This document shows, in pieces, positions 39,974 to 48,804 of a stretch of 56,379 nucleotides of DNA. The position numbers were made by a program, and so were the translations under genes. The notes under the pieces were generated by a model, which saw nothing but the letters and a program-made list of their open reading frames with translations, made no database searches and was not told the DNA's origin. Numbering within the stretch: the first letter of the stretch is position 1; each line of letters begins with the position of its first letter. This stretch comes from Candidatus Omnitrophota bacterium (lineage in GTDB: Bacteria; Omnitrophota; Gorgyraeia; Pluralincolimonadales; Pluralincolimonadaceae): positions 1 to 56,379 of the forward strand of contig JAUYOH010000013.1 in the NCBI GenBank assembly GCA_030695925.1, in the 5' to 3' direction.

Positions 39974-41242
39974 ATGAGGCATGGAGCCCTGCCTTCGGAT
40001 GTATGCGATGTCGCCGTAGTCGGCGCAGGCGCCGCGGGAGCGATGGCCGCGATACGCGCCGGGCAGCTTAAGAAAAACGTTATTTTAATCGAGAGGAACG
40101 CCTCGATAGGGCGGAAGATACTTCTGACGGGCAAGGGAAGGTGCAACTTAACCAATACCGCGCCGGTAGACACATTCATAGAAAAGTTCGGGAAACACGG
40201 GCCGTTTTTAAGGACGGCCTTTTTTGTTTTCTTCAATCAGGACCTGATGGATTTTTTTAAGGCTAACGGCCTCGCGTTAAAAGAAGAGAGGCAGGGAAGG
40301 GTATTTCCGGAGGACGACAAGTCGAGCTCGGTCGTGAAGGTTTTGGAGAAAGCCCTTGCCGATAATAACGTGCGGATACTTTATGATTTGCGCCTGATGG
40401 AACTAAAGAAAGAGGGCGAATTTTTCCGTTTAGGCCTGGGGGATAGCGGCGGAATTATTTCCAAAAAAGTGATCCTCGCCACAGGCGGGGCGTCTTACAA
40501 GGCGACCGGTTCTACCGGCGACGGTTTCCGGATCGCGAAGACGATGGGCCATACGTTTGCCGCGCTGAAACCCGGCTTGGTGCCGCTTACGACTAAGGAG
40601 AGCTGGGTAAAAGACCTGCAAGGGCTTACCCTGAAAAACATACGCGTGACTTTTGAATGCGAGAAAAAGAAGATAGCTTCCGAGGTCGGGGAACTGCTCT
40701 TTACGCATTTCGGTGTTTCGGGGCCATTGGTCCTGGATTTAAGTAACGAGATAGTGGAATCGCTTTGGGCTAAAAAGCAGGTCAGCCTGTTTATAGATTT
40801 AAAGCCCGGTCTGACCATTGAGCAGCTGGATAACAGGTTATTGCGCGAGATCGAAACGCACGGCAGTATAAATATAAAGAATATGCTAAAAGAGATGCTG
40901 CCGCTTAAATTAAGTCCGGTATTTATAAATCTGCTGAAGTTGGATGCCGGCAAGAGGATAAACCAACTCGAGCAAAAGGAAAGGCAGGCCATAATTAGTC
41001 TGTTAAAAGGGTTTAAATTGACTATAGGCGGGACTTTGCCTCTTGAGGAGGCGATGGTCACTTTAGGCGGGATATCGACAAAAGAGATAAACCCGCGGAC
41101 GATGGAATCAAAGGTCGTCCCGGGATTATATTTTGCAGGCGAGATGATAGACGCTCATGCGTCGAGCGGCGGATATAATCTACAGCAGGCGTTTTCCACA
41201 GGTTATCTTGCGGGGGAGAAAGCGGCGGAATGCGCAAAATAA
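39974..41242 (+). CDS. BaiN/HI0933-family FAD-dependent oxidoreductase
   Basis: A 422-residue flavoprotein with the dinucleotide motif DVAVVGAGAAGAMAA, the family motif GRKILLTGKGRCNLTN, RVFPEDDKSSSV, ATGGASYKATGSTGDGF, LLFTHFGVSGP and C-terminal GEMIDAHASSGGYNLQQAF. In gut bacteria members reduce bile-acid intermediates, but most have unknown substrates. Overlaps maf by 13 bp. Confidence 0.9.
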   Translation: MRHGALPSDVCDVAVVGAGAAGAMAAIRAGQLKKNVILIERNASIGRKILLTGKGRCNLTNTAPVDTFIEKFGKHGPFLRTAFFVFFNQDLMDFFKANGLALKEERQGRVFPEDDKSSSVVKVLEKALADNNVRILYDLRLMELKKEGEFFRLGLGDSGGIISKKVILATGGASYKATGSTGDGFRIAKTMGHTFAALKPGLVPLTTKESWVKDLQGLTLKNIRVTFECEKKKIASEVGELLFTHFGVSGPLVLDLSNEIVESLWAKKQVSLFIDLKPGLTIEQLDNRLLREIETHGSINIKNMLKEMLPLKLSPVFINLLKLDAGKRINQLEQKERQAIISLLKGFKLTIGGTLPLEEAMVTLGGISTKEINPRTMESKVVPGLYFAGEMIDAHASSGGYNLQQAFSTGYLAGEKAAECAK

Positions 41243-41808
41243 TCTTAGCTTCGCAATCGAAACAGAGGCAAAGGTTATTAAGGCAGATCGGACTTCGTTT
41301 TATCACGGCCAAATCAGATGTAAGAGAGGATAAGAGGCTGAAGGGTAGCTGCGCGGACCTTGTCGTAGGCAATGCGTTAAGGAAGGCAAGAGACGTCGCG
41401 AAGCGGTTCGATTCCGGGGTCGTCATCGCGGCAGACACGGTCGTTTTGGCGGGCAGAGAGATAATCGGGAAACCCAGAGACATAGAAGATGCCTTCAGGA
41501 CACTTAAGTTGATCTCGCGGAAACCGCAGTGGGTCTATACCGGCCTCGCCGTCATCGATGTCGACAATAAAAAAGTCCTTACGGATTATGAGAAGACAAA
41601 GATATACATGTATCGCCTGACCGACAGGCAGATAAGGAAATATTTTAAGAGAGTTTCTCCTCTCGATAAGGCAGGCAGTTTCGATATACAGGGCCTCGGC
41701 AGTATATTCATCAACAGGATAGAGGGGTGCTTTAATAATGTGGTAGGCCTGCCACTCGCGAAACTGGCGAAGATGCTGAAGAGTTTGGATATAGATGTGT
41801 TTGCTTAA
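41230..41808 (+). CDS. maf: Maf-family nucleotide pyrophosphatase
   Basis: A 192-residue house-cleaning NTPase: IILASQSKQRQRLL (usually LASxSPRR), AADTVVLAGREIIGKP and GSFDIQGLGSIFINRIEGCF. It hydrolyses non-canonical or dTTP/UTP-type nucleotides to monophosphates. Located on the plus strand, ending 10 bp before the oppositely oriented HD-GYP gene. Confidence 0.93.
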   Translation: MRKIILASQSKQRQRLLRQIGLRFITAKSDVREDKRLKGSCADLVVGNALRKARDVAKRFDSGVVIAADTVVLAGREIIGKPRDIEDAFRTLKLISRKPQWVYTGLAVIDVDNKKVLTDYEKTKIYMYRLTDRQIRKYFKRVSPLDKAGSFDIQGLGSIFINRIEGCFNNVVGLPLAKLAKMLKSLDIDVFA

Positions 41809-41818
41809 GAAATGGGGT

Positions 41819-43051
41819 TTATCTCGCGGATACGGCCAGGTTCCGTAAGACCGGAATAGCCTCTTTTACTACCTTCGGATCGAATTGCGTCCCCGCGTTT
41901 TTTTCCAACTCTTTGCACGCCCCCTCGATAGCTATAGCTTTTCTATACGGCCTGTTTGAGGTCATGGAATCAAAAGCGTCGGCCACGGAGATGATCCTTG
42001 TGGCCAGAGGAATCTCCTCACCTTTTAACCCCGCGGGATAGCCTTTTCCGTCATAACGCTCGTGGTCCGAACTCGCGATAAAAGCCACATCTTTAAAATC
42101 GGTTATTGTCTCAATGAGCCTGCGGGTGAATATCGCGTGCTGTTTCATGCTTTCGTATTCGTGGTGGGTGAACGTGCCCGGTTTATTTATCAGACCCCGG
42201 GTGATCCCTAGTTTTCCCACGTCATGCAAAAGGGCGGCCCATTTGATCTTTGTTATCTCATCGTGCGACAGGTTCATGGCGAGAGCGATCAATAAACTGT
42301 ATAACGATACTCTCTTGGAATGTCCGATCATCGGCGGATGTTTTATATCTATCAAGAGGGAGAATATCTCGCAGGTAATACCTATGGCGTCTACGTTGGG
42401 GGGCATCTCGATCTGTCCCGTATCTTCCCTGACTTTGTTAAATAAAGCAGTGATGGTATTCCTATCAATAGCCTCCTGCAAGAACGCGCCTTCGTTTAAG
42501 ACAGGCAGCGCCGCTTCGATAACCTTGGAAGAGACCCTTTCGTTAGACCAGGTTGCTGTGGCTTTTTCTATATCCTCCACCTTGTGAATAGATTTATTCC
42601 TAAGAAGGATGTCGAGCTGATCGGCCAAGAGGATGATCTGAGCGCCTGCGGGTATCTCGGTCCGCTGCCTGCCTAAAGGGTAGCCCCTGCCGTTGAACCA
42701 CTCGTGGTGATTCAGGACATATTTGGCCGCCGTGGATAGATTCGGGATCTGGCTTGTTATCTCGGCCCCTATTATCGGATGCGACGCTATGACAGGATCT
42801 TTCTCCGGTTCCTCTTCGATAGATAAATAGTGCATTATATGGTTTGGCAGAGCGAGGTAACCGATGTCATGAAGGAGAGCGGCATAAAAGATATTTTTTC
42901 TTTCTTCGGGCAGGATCTTCTTGGCGAACTCAGACGCAAAAATACCCACGCGCCATGAATGATAGAGGTTCATATCCTCATTCATAACATCAAGGACATA
43001 AGCTATGGCGGAAACTAGTTCATTTATGGTGCGGGTATTGTTGATTTCCAT
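41819..43051 (-). CDS. Tandem HD-GYP protein (c-di-GMP phosphodiesterase-like)
   Basis: About 410 residues with two HD domains. The first (about 35-190) has ALLHDIGYLALP and NHHEWFNGRGYPLGRQ; the second (about 225-400) has ALLHDVGKLGI, SDHERYDGKGYPAGLKGEEI and DAFDSMTSNRPYRKA. Both keep metal-binding HD and the GYP signature; the second is the more canonical. The frame extends to 43072, but the -10 box lies there, so ATG 43051 is the likely start and the mRNA nearly leaderless. Predicted to hydrolyse c-di-GMP. Confidence 0.88.
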   Translation of the reverse strand: MEINNTRTINELVSAIAYVLDVMNEDMNLYHSWRVGIFASEFAKKILPEERKNIFYAALLHDIGYLALPNHIMHYLSIEEEPEKDPVIASHPIIGAEITSQIPNLSTAAKYVLNHHEWFNGRGYPLGRQRTEIPAGAQIILLADQLDILLRNKSIHKVEDIEKATATWSNERVSSKVIEAALPVLNEGAFLQEAIDRNTITALFNKVREDTGQIEMPPNVDAIGITCEIFSLLIDIKHPPMIGHSKRVSLYSLLIALAMNLSHDEITKIKWAALLHDVGKLGITRGLINKPGTFTHHEYESMKQHAIFTRRLIETITDFKDVAFIASSDHERYDGKGYPAGLKGEEIPLATRIISVADAFDSMTSNRPYRKAIAIEGACKELEKNAGTQFDPKVVKEAIPVLRNLAVSAR

Positions 43052-43060
43052 ACTTCTTAT

Positions 43061-43112
43061 AAGTATACACATAAATTTTACGTTGTCAACCCGTCTTGAT
43101 TAGATGTATAAT
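43061..43112. promoter_or_regulatory. Divergent promoters sharing one -35 region
   Basis: Plus strand: TTGTCA (43083-43088), 18 bp, TATAAT (43107-43112). Minus strand: TTGACA (43089-43084), 17-bp spacer, TATACT ending near 43061. The -35 boxes overlap on the two strands. Predicted start sites are within a few bases of ATG 43120 (+) and ATG 43051 (-). Confidence 0.65.
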
Positions 43113-43119
43113 TAAACCG

Positions 43120-43749
43120 ATGGGCGCATTCGGCATAATCTACGAAGACGATTCCATAATAGTTGTCGATAAGCCGTCGGGGATGCTCGTTATCCCGACG
43201 CCAAAGAACGAAACGCACACACTGACTAATCTTTTAAACCGCGAGCTTGACAGCCGCGGCATCGAGGCGAACGCGCACCCGTGCCATCGCATCGACAGGG
43301 AGACGTCGGGCCTGATACTATACGCCAAGGGAAAGAAGGTCCAGCAGTTGATGATGGAAAAATTCAGGCGGCATGAGGTAAAGAAAGCGTATCTCGCGTT
43401 TGTCCACGGCCGATCGAACAGGAATTCAGGCAGTATAGACTTGCCCATAGAGCATAAAAGGTCCGTTACTAAATATAAGGTCCGGGAACAAAGGCGCGAC
43501 TTCTGTATCGTCGAAGTAGAGCCTGTGACCGGCCGCACAAACCAGATAAGGATCCATTTTAAGGCGATCGGACATCCGTTGGTCGGGGAAAGAAAGTTTG
43601 CCTTCGCGAAGGATTACGAGTTAAAATTCAGGAGGGCGGCGCTGCATTCTTACAGGATAGGGTTCGTCCACCCTCTTACAAATAAATCGTTGGTCTTTAC
43701 TTCGCCGTTGCCGGATGATATGGAGAAATTTTTAGCGGCGAACAAATGA
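43120..43749 (+). CDS. RluA/RluD-family 23S rRNA pseudouridine synthase
   Basis: A 209-residue pseudouridine synthase with the catalytic motif HRIDRETSGLI (Asp nucleophile), DDSIIVVDKPSGMLV, VTGRTNQIRIHF and GHPLVGE. No N-terminal S4 domain, so it is the short RluA-like form. ATG 43120 sits right after the predicted transcription start, suggesting a leaderless mRNA; the frame opens with TTG at 43096. The target uridine cannot be told. Confidence 0.9.
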   Translation: MGAFGIIYEDDSIIVVDKPSGMLVIPTPKNETHTLTNLLNRELDSRGIEANAHPCHRIDRETSGLILYAKGKKVQQLMMEKFRRHEVKKAYLAFVHGRSNRNSGSIDLPIEHKRSVTKYKVREQRRDFCIVEVEPVTGRTNQIRIHFKAIGHPLVGERKFAFAKDYELKFRRAALHSYRIGFVHPLTNKSLVFTSPLPDDMEKFLAANK

Positions 43750-43761
43750 AAGGAGGTCAGC

Positions 43762-44445
43762 ATGAAAAGGGTATTTGTTTTTTTGGTAGCCGGCCTGTTT
43801 TTGGCGTCATTGTTGTCGGTAAATTCGCGGGCATATGCCGACAAGTGGGAGGATCTGGTCACAGAGTCATCGAAGGTCCTTAACGAGATGAATTCTATGC
43901 CCGATACCGCTATCCCGGAGGATATGCTCAGGAAATGCAAGGCGGTAGCCATCTTCCCCTCGACACTCTCCGGTGGTTTCATCTTCGGCGCGAAATATGG
44001 ACAAGGTGTTATATTATACAAAAGCGGTAACAACTGGAGCGCTCCGGCCGTCTTCAATATAGGCGGCGGCAGCTGGGGATGGCAGATAGGCGGGCAGGCG
44101 ACTGATATCATTCTTCTTATAATGAGCGATCGCGGTGTCGATGGCCTGCTTCAGAGTAAACTTACCTTAGGCGGCGATGCTGCGGTGTCCGCCGGGCCGG
44201 TCGGAAGAGATAGCCAAGCCAGCACAGACCTTCAGCTAAAAGGAGGCATATTCTCATATGCCAGGTCGAGAGGGGCTTTCATCGGTATAAAACTTGAGGG
44301 AACCGCGATATACCAGAATAACGAAGGCAATAAGGCCCTTTATAAGAAAGATCTTACCGCCAAAGATATACTTAAGGGCGACAAACTAAAGCCGACGGCC
44401 GCAGGGGTAAAACTCATCGCGGATTTGAACAAGTATTCCAAGTAA
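43762..44445 (+). CDS. Secreted SYLF-domain (Ysc84-like) lipid-binding protein
   Basis: A 227-residue protein with a signal peptide (cleavage near AYADK) and a SYLF domain: AVAIFPSTLSGGFIFGAKYGQG, SWGWQIGGQATDIILLIM, GGDAAVSAGPVGRDSQAST and IFSYARSRGAFIGIKLEG, in parts. The family binds phosphoinositides in eukaryotes; the bacterial role is unclear. AAAGGAGG precedes ATG 43762. Confidence 0.88.
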   Translation: MKRVFVFLVAGLFLASLLSVNSRAYADKWEDLVTESSKVLNEMNSMPDTAIPEDMLRKCKAVAIFPSTLSGGFIFGAKYGQGVILYKSGNNWSAPAVFNIGGGSWGWQIGGQATDIILLIMSDRGVDGLLQSKLTLGGDAAVSAGPVGRDSQASTDLQLKGGIFSYARSRGAFIGIKLEGTAIYQNNEGNKALYKKDLTAKDILKGDKLKPTAAGVKLIADLNKYSK

Positions 44446-44446
44446 T

Positions 44447-45031
44447 CTATCGGATATGCGGCGTTAGGATGATGTCCAGGTTACCCTGAGAAGACGAACG
44501 GAAGAAATATTTATCGAACTCGGCGTCTTTCTGGAGCCCTCCGATTAAGATTGATTGGCCGTCTCGCGCGATAACGGTCGTGCTCAAGGTCTTTATGTCG
44601 ATCACCCCTCGTTTTTTGTCGGATATGAAGCTGATTTGAGGCGTCAGAGTCACTTCGACCATATCGTCCATATCGCCGACTATCCTTGGCGTGACTTGAA
44701 GTTTAGTGCCCACCTCTTTTATGGTCACATCGCCCTCGATGTAACCGCCGTCACGCAGGAACGTTATATAATAATTTACGTAGGGAACTTTTTCTCCGAC
44801 GAATATGCTCGCGGAACGGCCGTCCGATACCAAAATGTACTGCTTCGTGTATTGAGAATGTTTCGTATCGCGCCAGTCCGCTGAAAGGATGCCTTTTTGG
44901 GTCTGGCCGTATTCCTTGAACTCGACATCGATGCGGATATTTTTCGGCCTCGCCGCCTCTTCGCCATACGCCACCGGGCCAAATGTGCTCAGCAGCGCCG
45001 CTATTAATACGACCTTATTTAAGGTGATCAC
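44447..45031 (-). CDS. Stand-alone secretin C-terminal domain protein
   Basis: About 194 residues with a signal peptide (ending VAYGEE) and the secretin domain of GspD/PilQ proteins: [50 protein letters not shown] and DIILTPHIR. The N-terminal N0-N3 domains of full secretins are missing, and no other secretion genes are nearby. GTG 45031 lies 7 nt after AAAGGAG; GTG 45040 is the alternative. It ends 1 bp from the convergent SYLF gene. It may form a small ring with partners encoded elsewhere. Confidence 0.75.
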   Translation of the reverse strand: MITLNKVVLIAALLSTFGPVAYGEEAARPKNIRIDVEFKEYGQTQKGILSADWRDTKHSQYTKQYILVSDGRSASIFVGEKVPYVNYYITFLRDGGYIEGDVTIKEVGTKLQVTPRIVGDMDDMVEVTLTPQISFISDKKRGVIDIKTLSTTVIARDGQSILIGGLQKDAEFDKYFFRSSSQGNLDIILTPHIR

Positions 45032-45103
45032 GGCATCCACTCCTTTTCTACATTATATCATATTATTGCCACGCAAGATGATTCTTGCTATAATGATCCC
45101 ACT

Positions 45104-45520
45104 ATGAAATCCCATACCGAATACCTTCTCTTTAACACCAAGGACAAATATGAATTGATAAACATCACGCCGCAAGTAGAGCAGGCGCTTGCGAAGAGCG
45201 GCATAAAGGAAGGATTGTGCCTTGTAAACGCCATGCATATCACCTCCAGCGTATTTATAAATGACGATGAGGAAGGGCTTCATCAGGATTTTATTCAGTG
45301 GCTTGAGGGGTTGGCGCCGTATGATGTCAAGAGATATAAACATAATCTGACAGGCGAGGACAACGCCGACGCTCACCTAAAGAGGACCGTTATGGGGCGG
45401 GAAGTCGTCGCCGCGGTCACGAAGGGAAAGTTGGACTTCGGGCCGTGGGAACAGATATTCTACGGCGAGTTCGACGGACAGCGGCGCAAGCGGGTATTGA
45501 TAAAGATAATAGGAGAATAA
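45104..45520 (+). CDS. YjbQ-family protein (UPF0047)
   Basis: A 138-residue conserved protein: [40 protein letters not shown] and [20 protein letters not shown]. Highly conserved histidines and acids suggest metal binding. Some members have weak thiamine-phosphate synthase activity, but the role is not settled. Ten bases before the radical SAM gene. Confidence 0.92.
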   Translation: MKSHTEYLLFNTKDKYELINITPQVEQALAKSGIKEGLCLVNAMHITSSVFINDDEEGLHQDFIQWLEGLAPYDVKRYKHNLTGEDNADAHLKRTVMGREVVAAVTKGKLDFGPWEQIFYGEFDGQRRKRVLIKIIGE

Positions 45521-45530
45521 AACCGCGCAT

Positions 45531-46529
45531 ATGAGCGATAAATTATATTTCCAGTGGCATATCACCGACGCCTGCAATTTCAGGTGCCGGCATTGTTATC
45601 AGGATGATTTCACTAAAGATTCCGAACTCGGCCTTGACGCTTTGATCAAGGTCTATAATAACATCACCTCAGGCGCCGGCGATAAAAAGGTCGTGATAAG
45701 CCTTACCGGCGGAGAGCCTTTCTTAAAGGCGGACTTCTTTGAACTCCTGACCTATCTGGACAGGCAGGAGAAGACAGAGGAACTCGCCATCATCACAAAC
45801 GGCAGCCTGATAAACGAAGGACTGTTGAAGAGGCTCGGCGCCGTCAGGAAATTGAAGCAGATCAAAGTGTCCTTAGACGGTGCTACCGAGGAGGCCAACG
45901 ATTCGATAAGAAGACCGGGTTCCTTCAGGGCGGTCGTTGAAAATATCAATCTTCTACAGGAGAAGACGGATTTCGAGATAATCGTCATGCTGACGGTGAT
46001 GAGGTCGAATAGTTATGAACTGCCCTCGCTATTCCAGTTGTGCCGTGACCTCAAAGTTGACGGGCTGATAATAGAGCGGTTTATACCTTTGGGGCAGAGC
46101 CGCGGCTTGAAGGCGGAAGTTATCGGGAAGGACGAATGGATGAGGGTAGTCAAGGATATCTTTGAATTTCTGGAGTTATGGCAGGAAGATAATGATGTGC
46201 TTCCGTGCAAGGCGTTCTGGATAAAATTCAGGGATGACGGCGCCGAACTTTTAGGGGCCGAGTGCAATCTGGGCGAAGACAGTTTCGCCATCCTGCCTAA
46301 CGCCGACCTGTTACCCTGCCGCAGATTCGATTTAAAGATAGGAAATCTTCTTAGAGAAGATTTTTCGGATATCGTAGAGAAAAGCGACGTGCTTAAAGAC
46401 GTCACCGACAAGAGCAAGTTAAAAGGAAGATGCGGGAGTTGCCATCTCGAGAATTGCCGGGGCTGCCGCGCCCTGGCATATGCCCTCGGGAAGGATTATT
46501 TAGCCGAAGACGAACTGTGCTGGATTTAG
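45531..46529 (+). CDS. Radical SAM/SPASM protein
   Basis: A 332-residue enzyme with the radical SAM motif C15-x3-C19-x2-C22 (CNFRCRHC), SLTGGEPFL, ITNGSLI and VSLDGATEE, followed by a SPASM region with CNLGEDSFAILPNADLLPC, CGSCHLENCRGC and a last cysteine in ELCWI. SPASM enzymes modify peptides or carry extra Fe-S clusters. No small precursor peptide is evident next to it, unless the FmdB-like protein downstream is involved, so the substrate is unknown. Confidence 0.88.
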   Translation: MSDKLYFQWHITDACNFRCRHCYQDDFTKDSELGLDALIKVYNNITSGAGDKKVVISLTGGEPFLKADFFELLTYLDRQEKTEELAIITNGSLINEGLLKRLGAVRKLKQIKVSLDGATEEANDSIRRPGSFRAVVENINLLQEKTDFEIIVMLTVMRSNSYELPSLFQLCRDLKVDGLIIERFIPLGQSRGLKAEVIGKDEWMRVVKDIFEFLELWQEDNDVLPCKAFWIKFRDDGAELLGAECNLGEDSFAILPNADLLPCRRFDLKIGNLLREDFSDIVEKSDVLKDVTDKSKLKGRCGSCHLENCRGCRALAYALGKDYLAEDELCWI

Positions 46530-46551
46530 GATAGAAAGGGGTTTTAGTTAG

Positions 46552-46800
46552 ATGCCTACTTATGATTACGAATGCCAGAAATGCAAGCATAAATTCGAGT
46601 TCTTCCAATCTATGACGGCAAAGCACCTTGATAAATGCCCTAAATGCGGCGGCAAAGTCAGGAGATTAATAGGAGGCGGCGCCGGCATAATCTTTAAAGG
46701 CTCGGGTTTTTACGCGACAGACTATAAGAAATCCGCGGCCAAGCCCTGCGAGAAAGCGGATTCAAGCTGCCCGGCAAGTTGCAAGCATAAGCACAATTAA
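46552..46800 (+). CDS. FmdB-family zinc-ribbon protein
   Basis: An 82-residue protein of the FmdB/regulatory zinc ribbon family: MPTYDYECQKCKHKFE, then DKCPKCGGKVRRL, giving a four-cysteine zinc site. The C-terminal tail has three further cysteines and a KHKH end that could bind metal. AAAGGGG precedes the start. Regulatory role assumed for the family only. Confidence 0.9.
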   Translation: MPTYDYECQKCKHKFEFFQSMTAKHLDKCPKCGGKVRRLIGGGAGIIFKGSGFYATDYKKSAAKPCEKADSSCPASCKHKHN

Positions 46801-46803
46801 ATA

Positions 46804-46851
46804 CCCCTCACCTTTATCCTCTCCCCTGAGGGGAGAGGGCAGGGTGAGGGG
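46804..46851. repeat. Family 1 palindromic repeat, complete copy
   Basis: CCCCTCACC outer arm, CCTCTCCCC-TGA-GGGGAGAGG inner hairpin, GGTGAGGGG outer arm. It is the clearest single unit and defines the family. It lies in the short gap before the alcohol dehydrogenase. Confidence 0.85.
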
Positions 46852-46886
46852 AAATGCAGTCATAAACTATAATAAGAGACTTCATA

Positions 46887-47918
46887 ATGCGCGTGGCCAT
46901 GTATTACAGCAACAAAGACGTTCGCCTCGAAGAGATGCCGAGACCCCATATCGGGCCGGGAGAACTTTTGGTGCGCGTTATGGCGAGTGGCATCTGTGGA
47001 AGCGATGTCTTGGAATGGTATCGGTTCAACAAGGTACCACTGGTCCTCGGCCATGAGATAGCGGGAACTATTGAAGAGGCAGGAGACGGAGTCAAAAAAT
47101 ACAAAAAAGGCGGCCGCATCGCCGCCTCACACCACGTCCCATGCGGTAAATGCCACTATTGTTTAAGCGGACACCAGACAGTCTGCGACACCCTGCGGAA
47201 GACGAATTTTGACCCGGGCGGTTTTGCCGAATTTGTCCGTATCCCGAAGATAAATATCGAACAGGGAGGTAGTTATGACCTGCCTGATGAGGTATCTTTT
47301 GAAGAAGCGACATTCATCGAGCCGCTTGCCTGCGTGCTGCGCGGTCAAAGATTAGCCGGCGTAAAAGAAGGCCATACGGTGCTGGTGATAGGAAGCGGAA
47401 TCTCCGGGTTGCTCCATATACAGCTAGCGCGGCTTAAGGGCGCAAGACGAATTATAGCGACGGACATAGCCAAATACCGTCTTGAAGCGGCGAAGAGGTT
47501 CGGCACGGACTTTAGCTTTGACGCGAGAGAATACACCCCGCAAGGGCTAAAGGATATTAATAATGGGCTACTGGCCGATGTTGTGATATTATGCGCCGGA
47601 GCAAAGTCTGCCGTAGAGCAAGCGCTTCAATCGGTTGAGCGCGGCGGGACAGTCCTGTTCTTTGCCGCCGCCGAGAAGGGCCTTCCAGTCCCTTCGAGCA
47701 TAAACGATATCTTTTGGCGTAGCGAGGTAACGCTTACAAGTTCTTATGCCGCCACACCCGCCGAACATATTGAATCCCTGGAGATGATCCGGGCCCGCAA
47801 GATAAACGTAAAAGATATGATTACACACAGGTTCGGGCTCTCTGAGGCGGGAGAGGGTTTTAAGGTTGTTTCCGAAGCGAAGGATTCTATAAAAGTTATA
47901 ATCGAACCGCAGAGGTAA
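46887..47918 (+). CDS. Zinc-dependent alcohol/polyol dehydrogenase (MDR family)
   Basis: A 343-residue medium-chain dehydrogenase: catalytic zinc residues in GICGSD and GHEIAGTIEEAG, structural-zinc cysteines in CGKCHYCLSGHQTVC, and NAD motif VIGSGISGLLHI. Closest in pattern to sorbitol/threonine dehydrogenase-like enzymes. The ATG is preceded by TATAAT at 46868-46873. Exact alcohol is unknown; it may work with the following aldolase, which has its own promoter. Confidence 0.88.
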   Translation: MRVAMYYSNKDVRLEEMPRPHIGPGELLVRVMASGICGSDVLEWYRFNKVPLVLGHEIAGTIEEAGDGVKKYKKGGRIAASHHVPCGKCHYCLSGHQTVCDTLRKTNFDPGGFAEFVRIPKINIEQGGSYDLPDEVSFEEATFIEPLACVLRGQRLAGVKEGHTVLVIGSGISGLLHIQLARLKGARRIIATDIAKYRLEAAKRFGTDFSFDAREYTPQGLKDINNGLLADVVILCAGAKSAVEQALQSVERGGTVLFFAAAEKGLPVPSSINDIFWRSEVTLTSSYAATPAEHIESLEMIRARKINVKDMITHRFGLSEAGEGFKVVSEAKDSIKVIIEPQR

Positions 47919-47946
47919 AGAATATAATCCTTTTAATGGGCAGGGC

Positions 47947-47975
47947 TTGAAAAAAAATTGGAAATGAGGTATACT
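47947..47975 (+). promoter_or_regulatory. Sigma70-type promoter of the aldolase gene
   Basis: TTGAAA (47947-47952), 17-bp spacer, TATACT (47970-47975), 35 bp before ATG 48010, which has AAAAAGGAGG. Confidence 0.7.
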
Positions 47976-48009
47976 TTGTCTTTACCTCTTAAAAAGGAGG
48001 TTTAAAAAG

Positions 48010-48801
48010 ATGGACTGGGGCATCAAAAACCGTTTAAGCAGAATAATCAAGCCGGACGGCCACACAATCATGCTCGCTATCGACCACGGGTATTTTTTAG
48101 GCCCTGTCAGCAGGTTGGAAGATCCGGCCAGGACCATAAAGCCGCTACTTCCCTATACCGATGCGCTTATGCTTACGCGAGGCGTCTTGCGTAATTGCGT
48201 AGATGCCGTCAACGATATGCCGGTCGTCATCCGGGCATCAGGCGGAAACAGCATCGCCGGCAAAGACCTTTCCAACGAAGGGATTACTTTATCAATGAAG
48301 GAAGCCGTCCGCCTTAACGCCTCGGCGGTAGCCCTTTCTATTTATATAGGCACTGACCACGAGCATCAGACGCTCATAAACCTCTCAAAGCTTATTGACG
48401 AGGGAGAGGAATACGGCATCCCTGTCCTGGCGGTCACCGCCGTCGGAAAAGAACTGGAAAAAAGAGACGCGCGTTACCTTTCTCTGTCCTGCAGGATAGC
48501 GGCGGAATTAGGCGCCCGTTTCGTGAAGACCTATTATTGCGATGATTTCGAGAAGGTCGTGAAGAGCTGTCCGGTCCCGCTTGTCATCGCAGGGGGGCCA
48601 AAATTAAAGACCGAAGACGATGTCCTGCGGATTGCTTATGAAGCGGTTAAACAGGGTGCTGCCGGTGTGGATATGGGAAGAAATGTCTGGCAGTCACAGA
48701 ACCCTGTCGCGATGATAAAGGCGCTGCGCGCGATAGTCCACGAAAAAGTTTCCTTAAATAAAGCCCAAAAATTATTAGAAGATTTAAAGAAGGAAAGATA
48801 G
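48010..48801 (+). CDS. LsrF/DhnA-like class I aldolase
   Basis: A 263-residue TIM-barrel aldolase/thiolase: MLAIDHGYFLGP at the N-terminus, the Schiff-base lysine in GARFVKTYYCDDF, IAGGPKLKTEDD and GAAGVDMGRNVWQ. This matches the LsrF and archaeal-type fructose-bisphosphate aldolase family. Without other lsr genes an AI-2 role is not supported; a sugar or aromatic-precursor aldolase is equally likely. Starts after AAAAAGGAGG. Confidence 0.85.
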   Translation: MDWGIKNRLSRIIKPDGHTIMLAIDHGYFLGPVSRLEDPARTIKPLLPYTDALMLTRGVLRNCVDAVNDMPVVIRASGGNSIAGKDLSNEGITLSMKEAVRLNASAVALSIYIGTDHEHQTLINLSKLIDEGEEYGIPVLAVTAVGKELEKRDARYLSLSCRIAAELGARFVKTYYCDDFEKVVKSCPVPLVIAGGPKLKTEDDVLRIAYEAVKQGAAGVDMGRNVWQSQNPVAMIKALRAIVHEKVSLNKAQKLLEDLKKER

Positions 48802-48804
48802 GGC

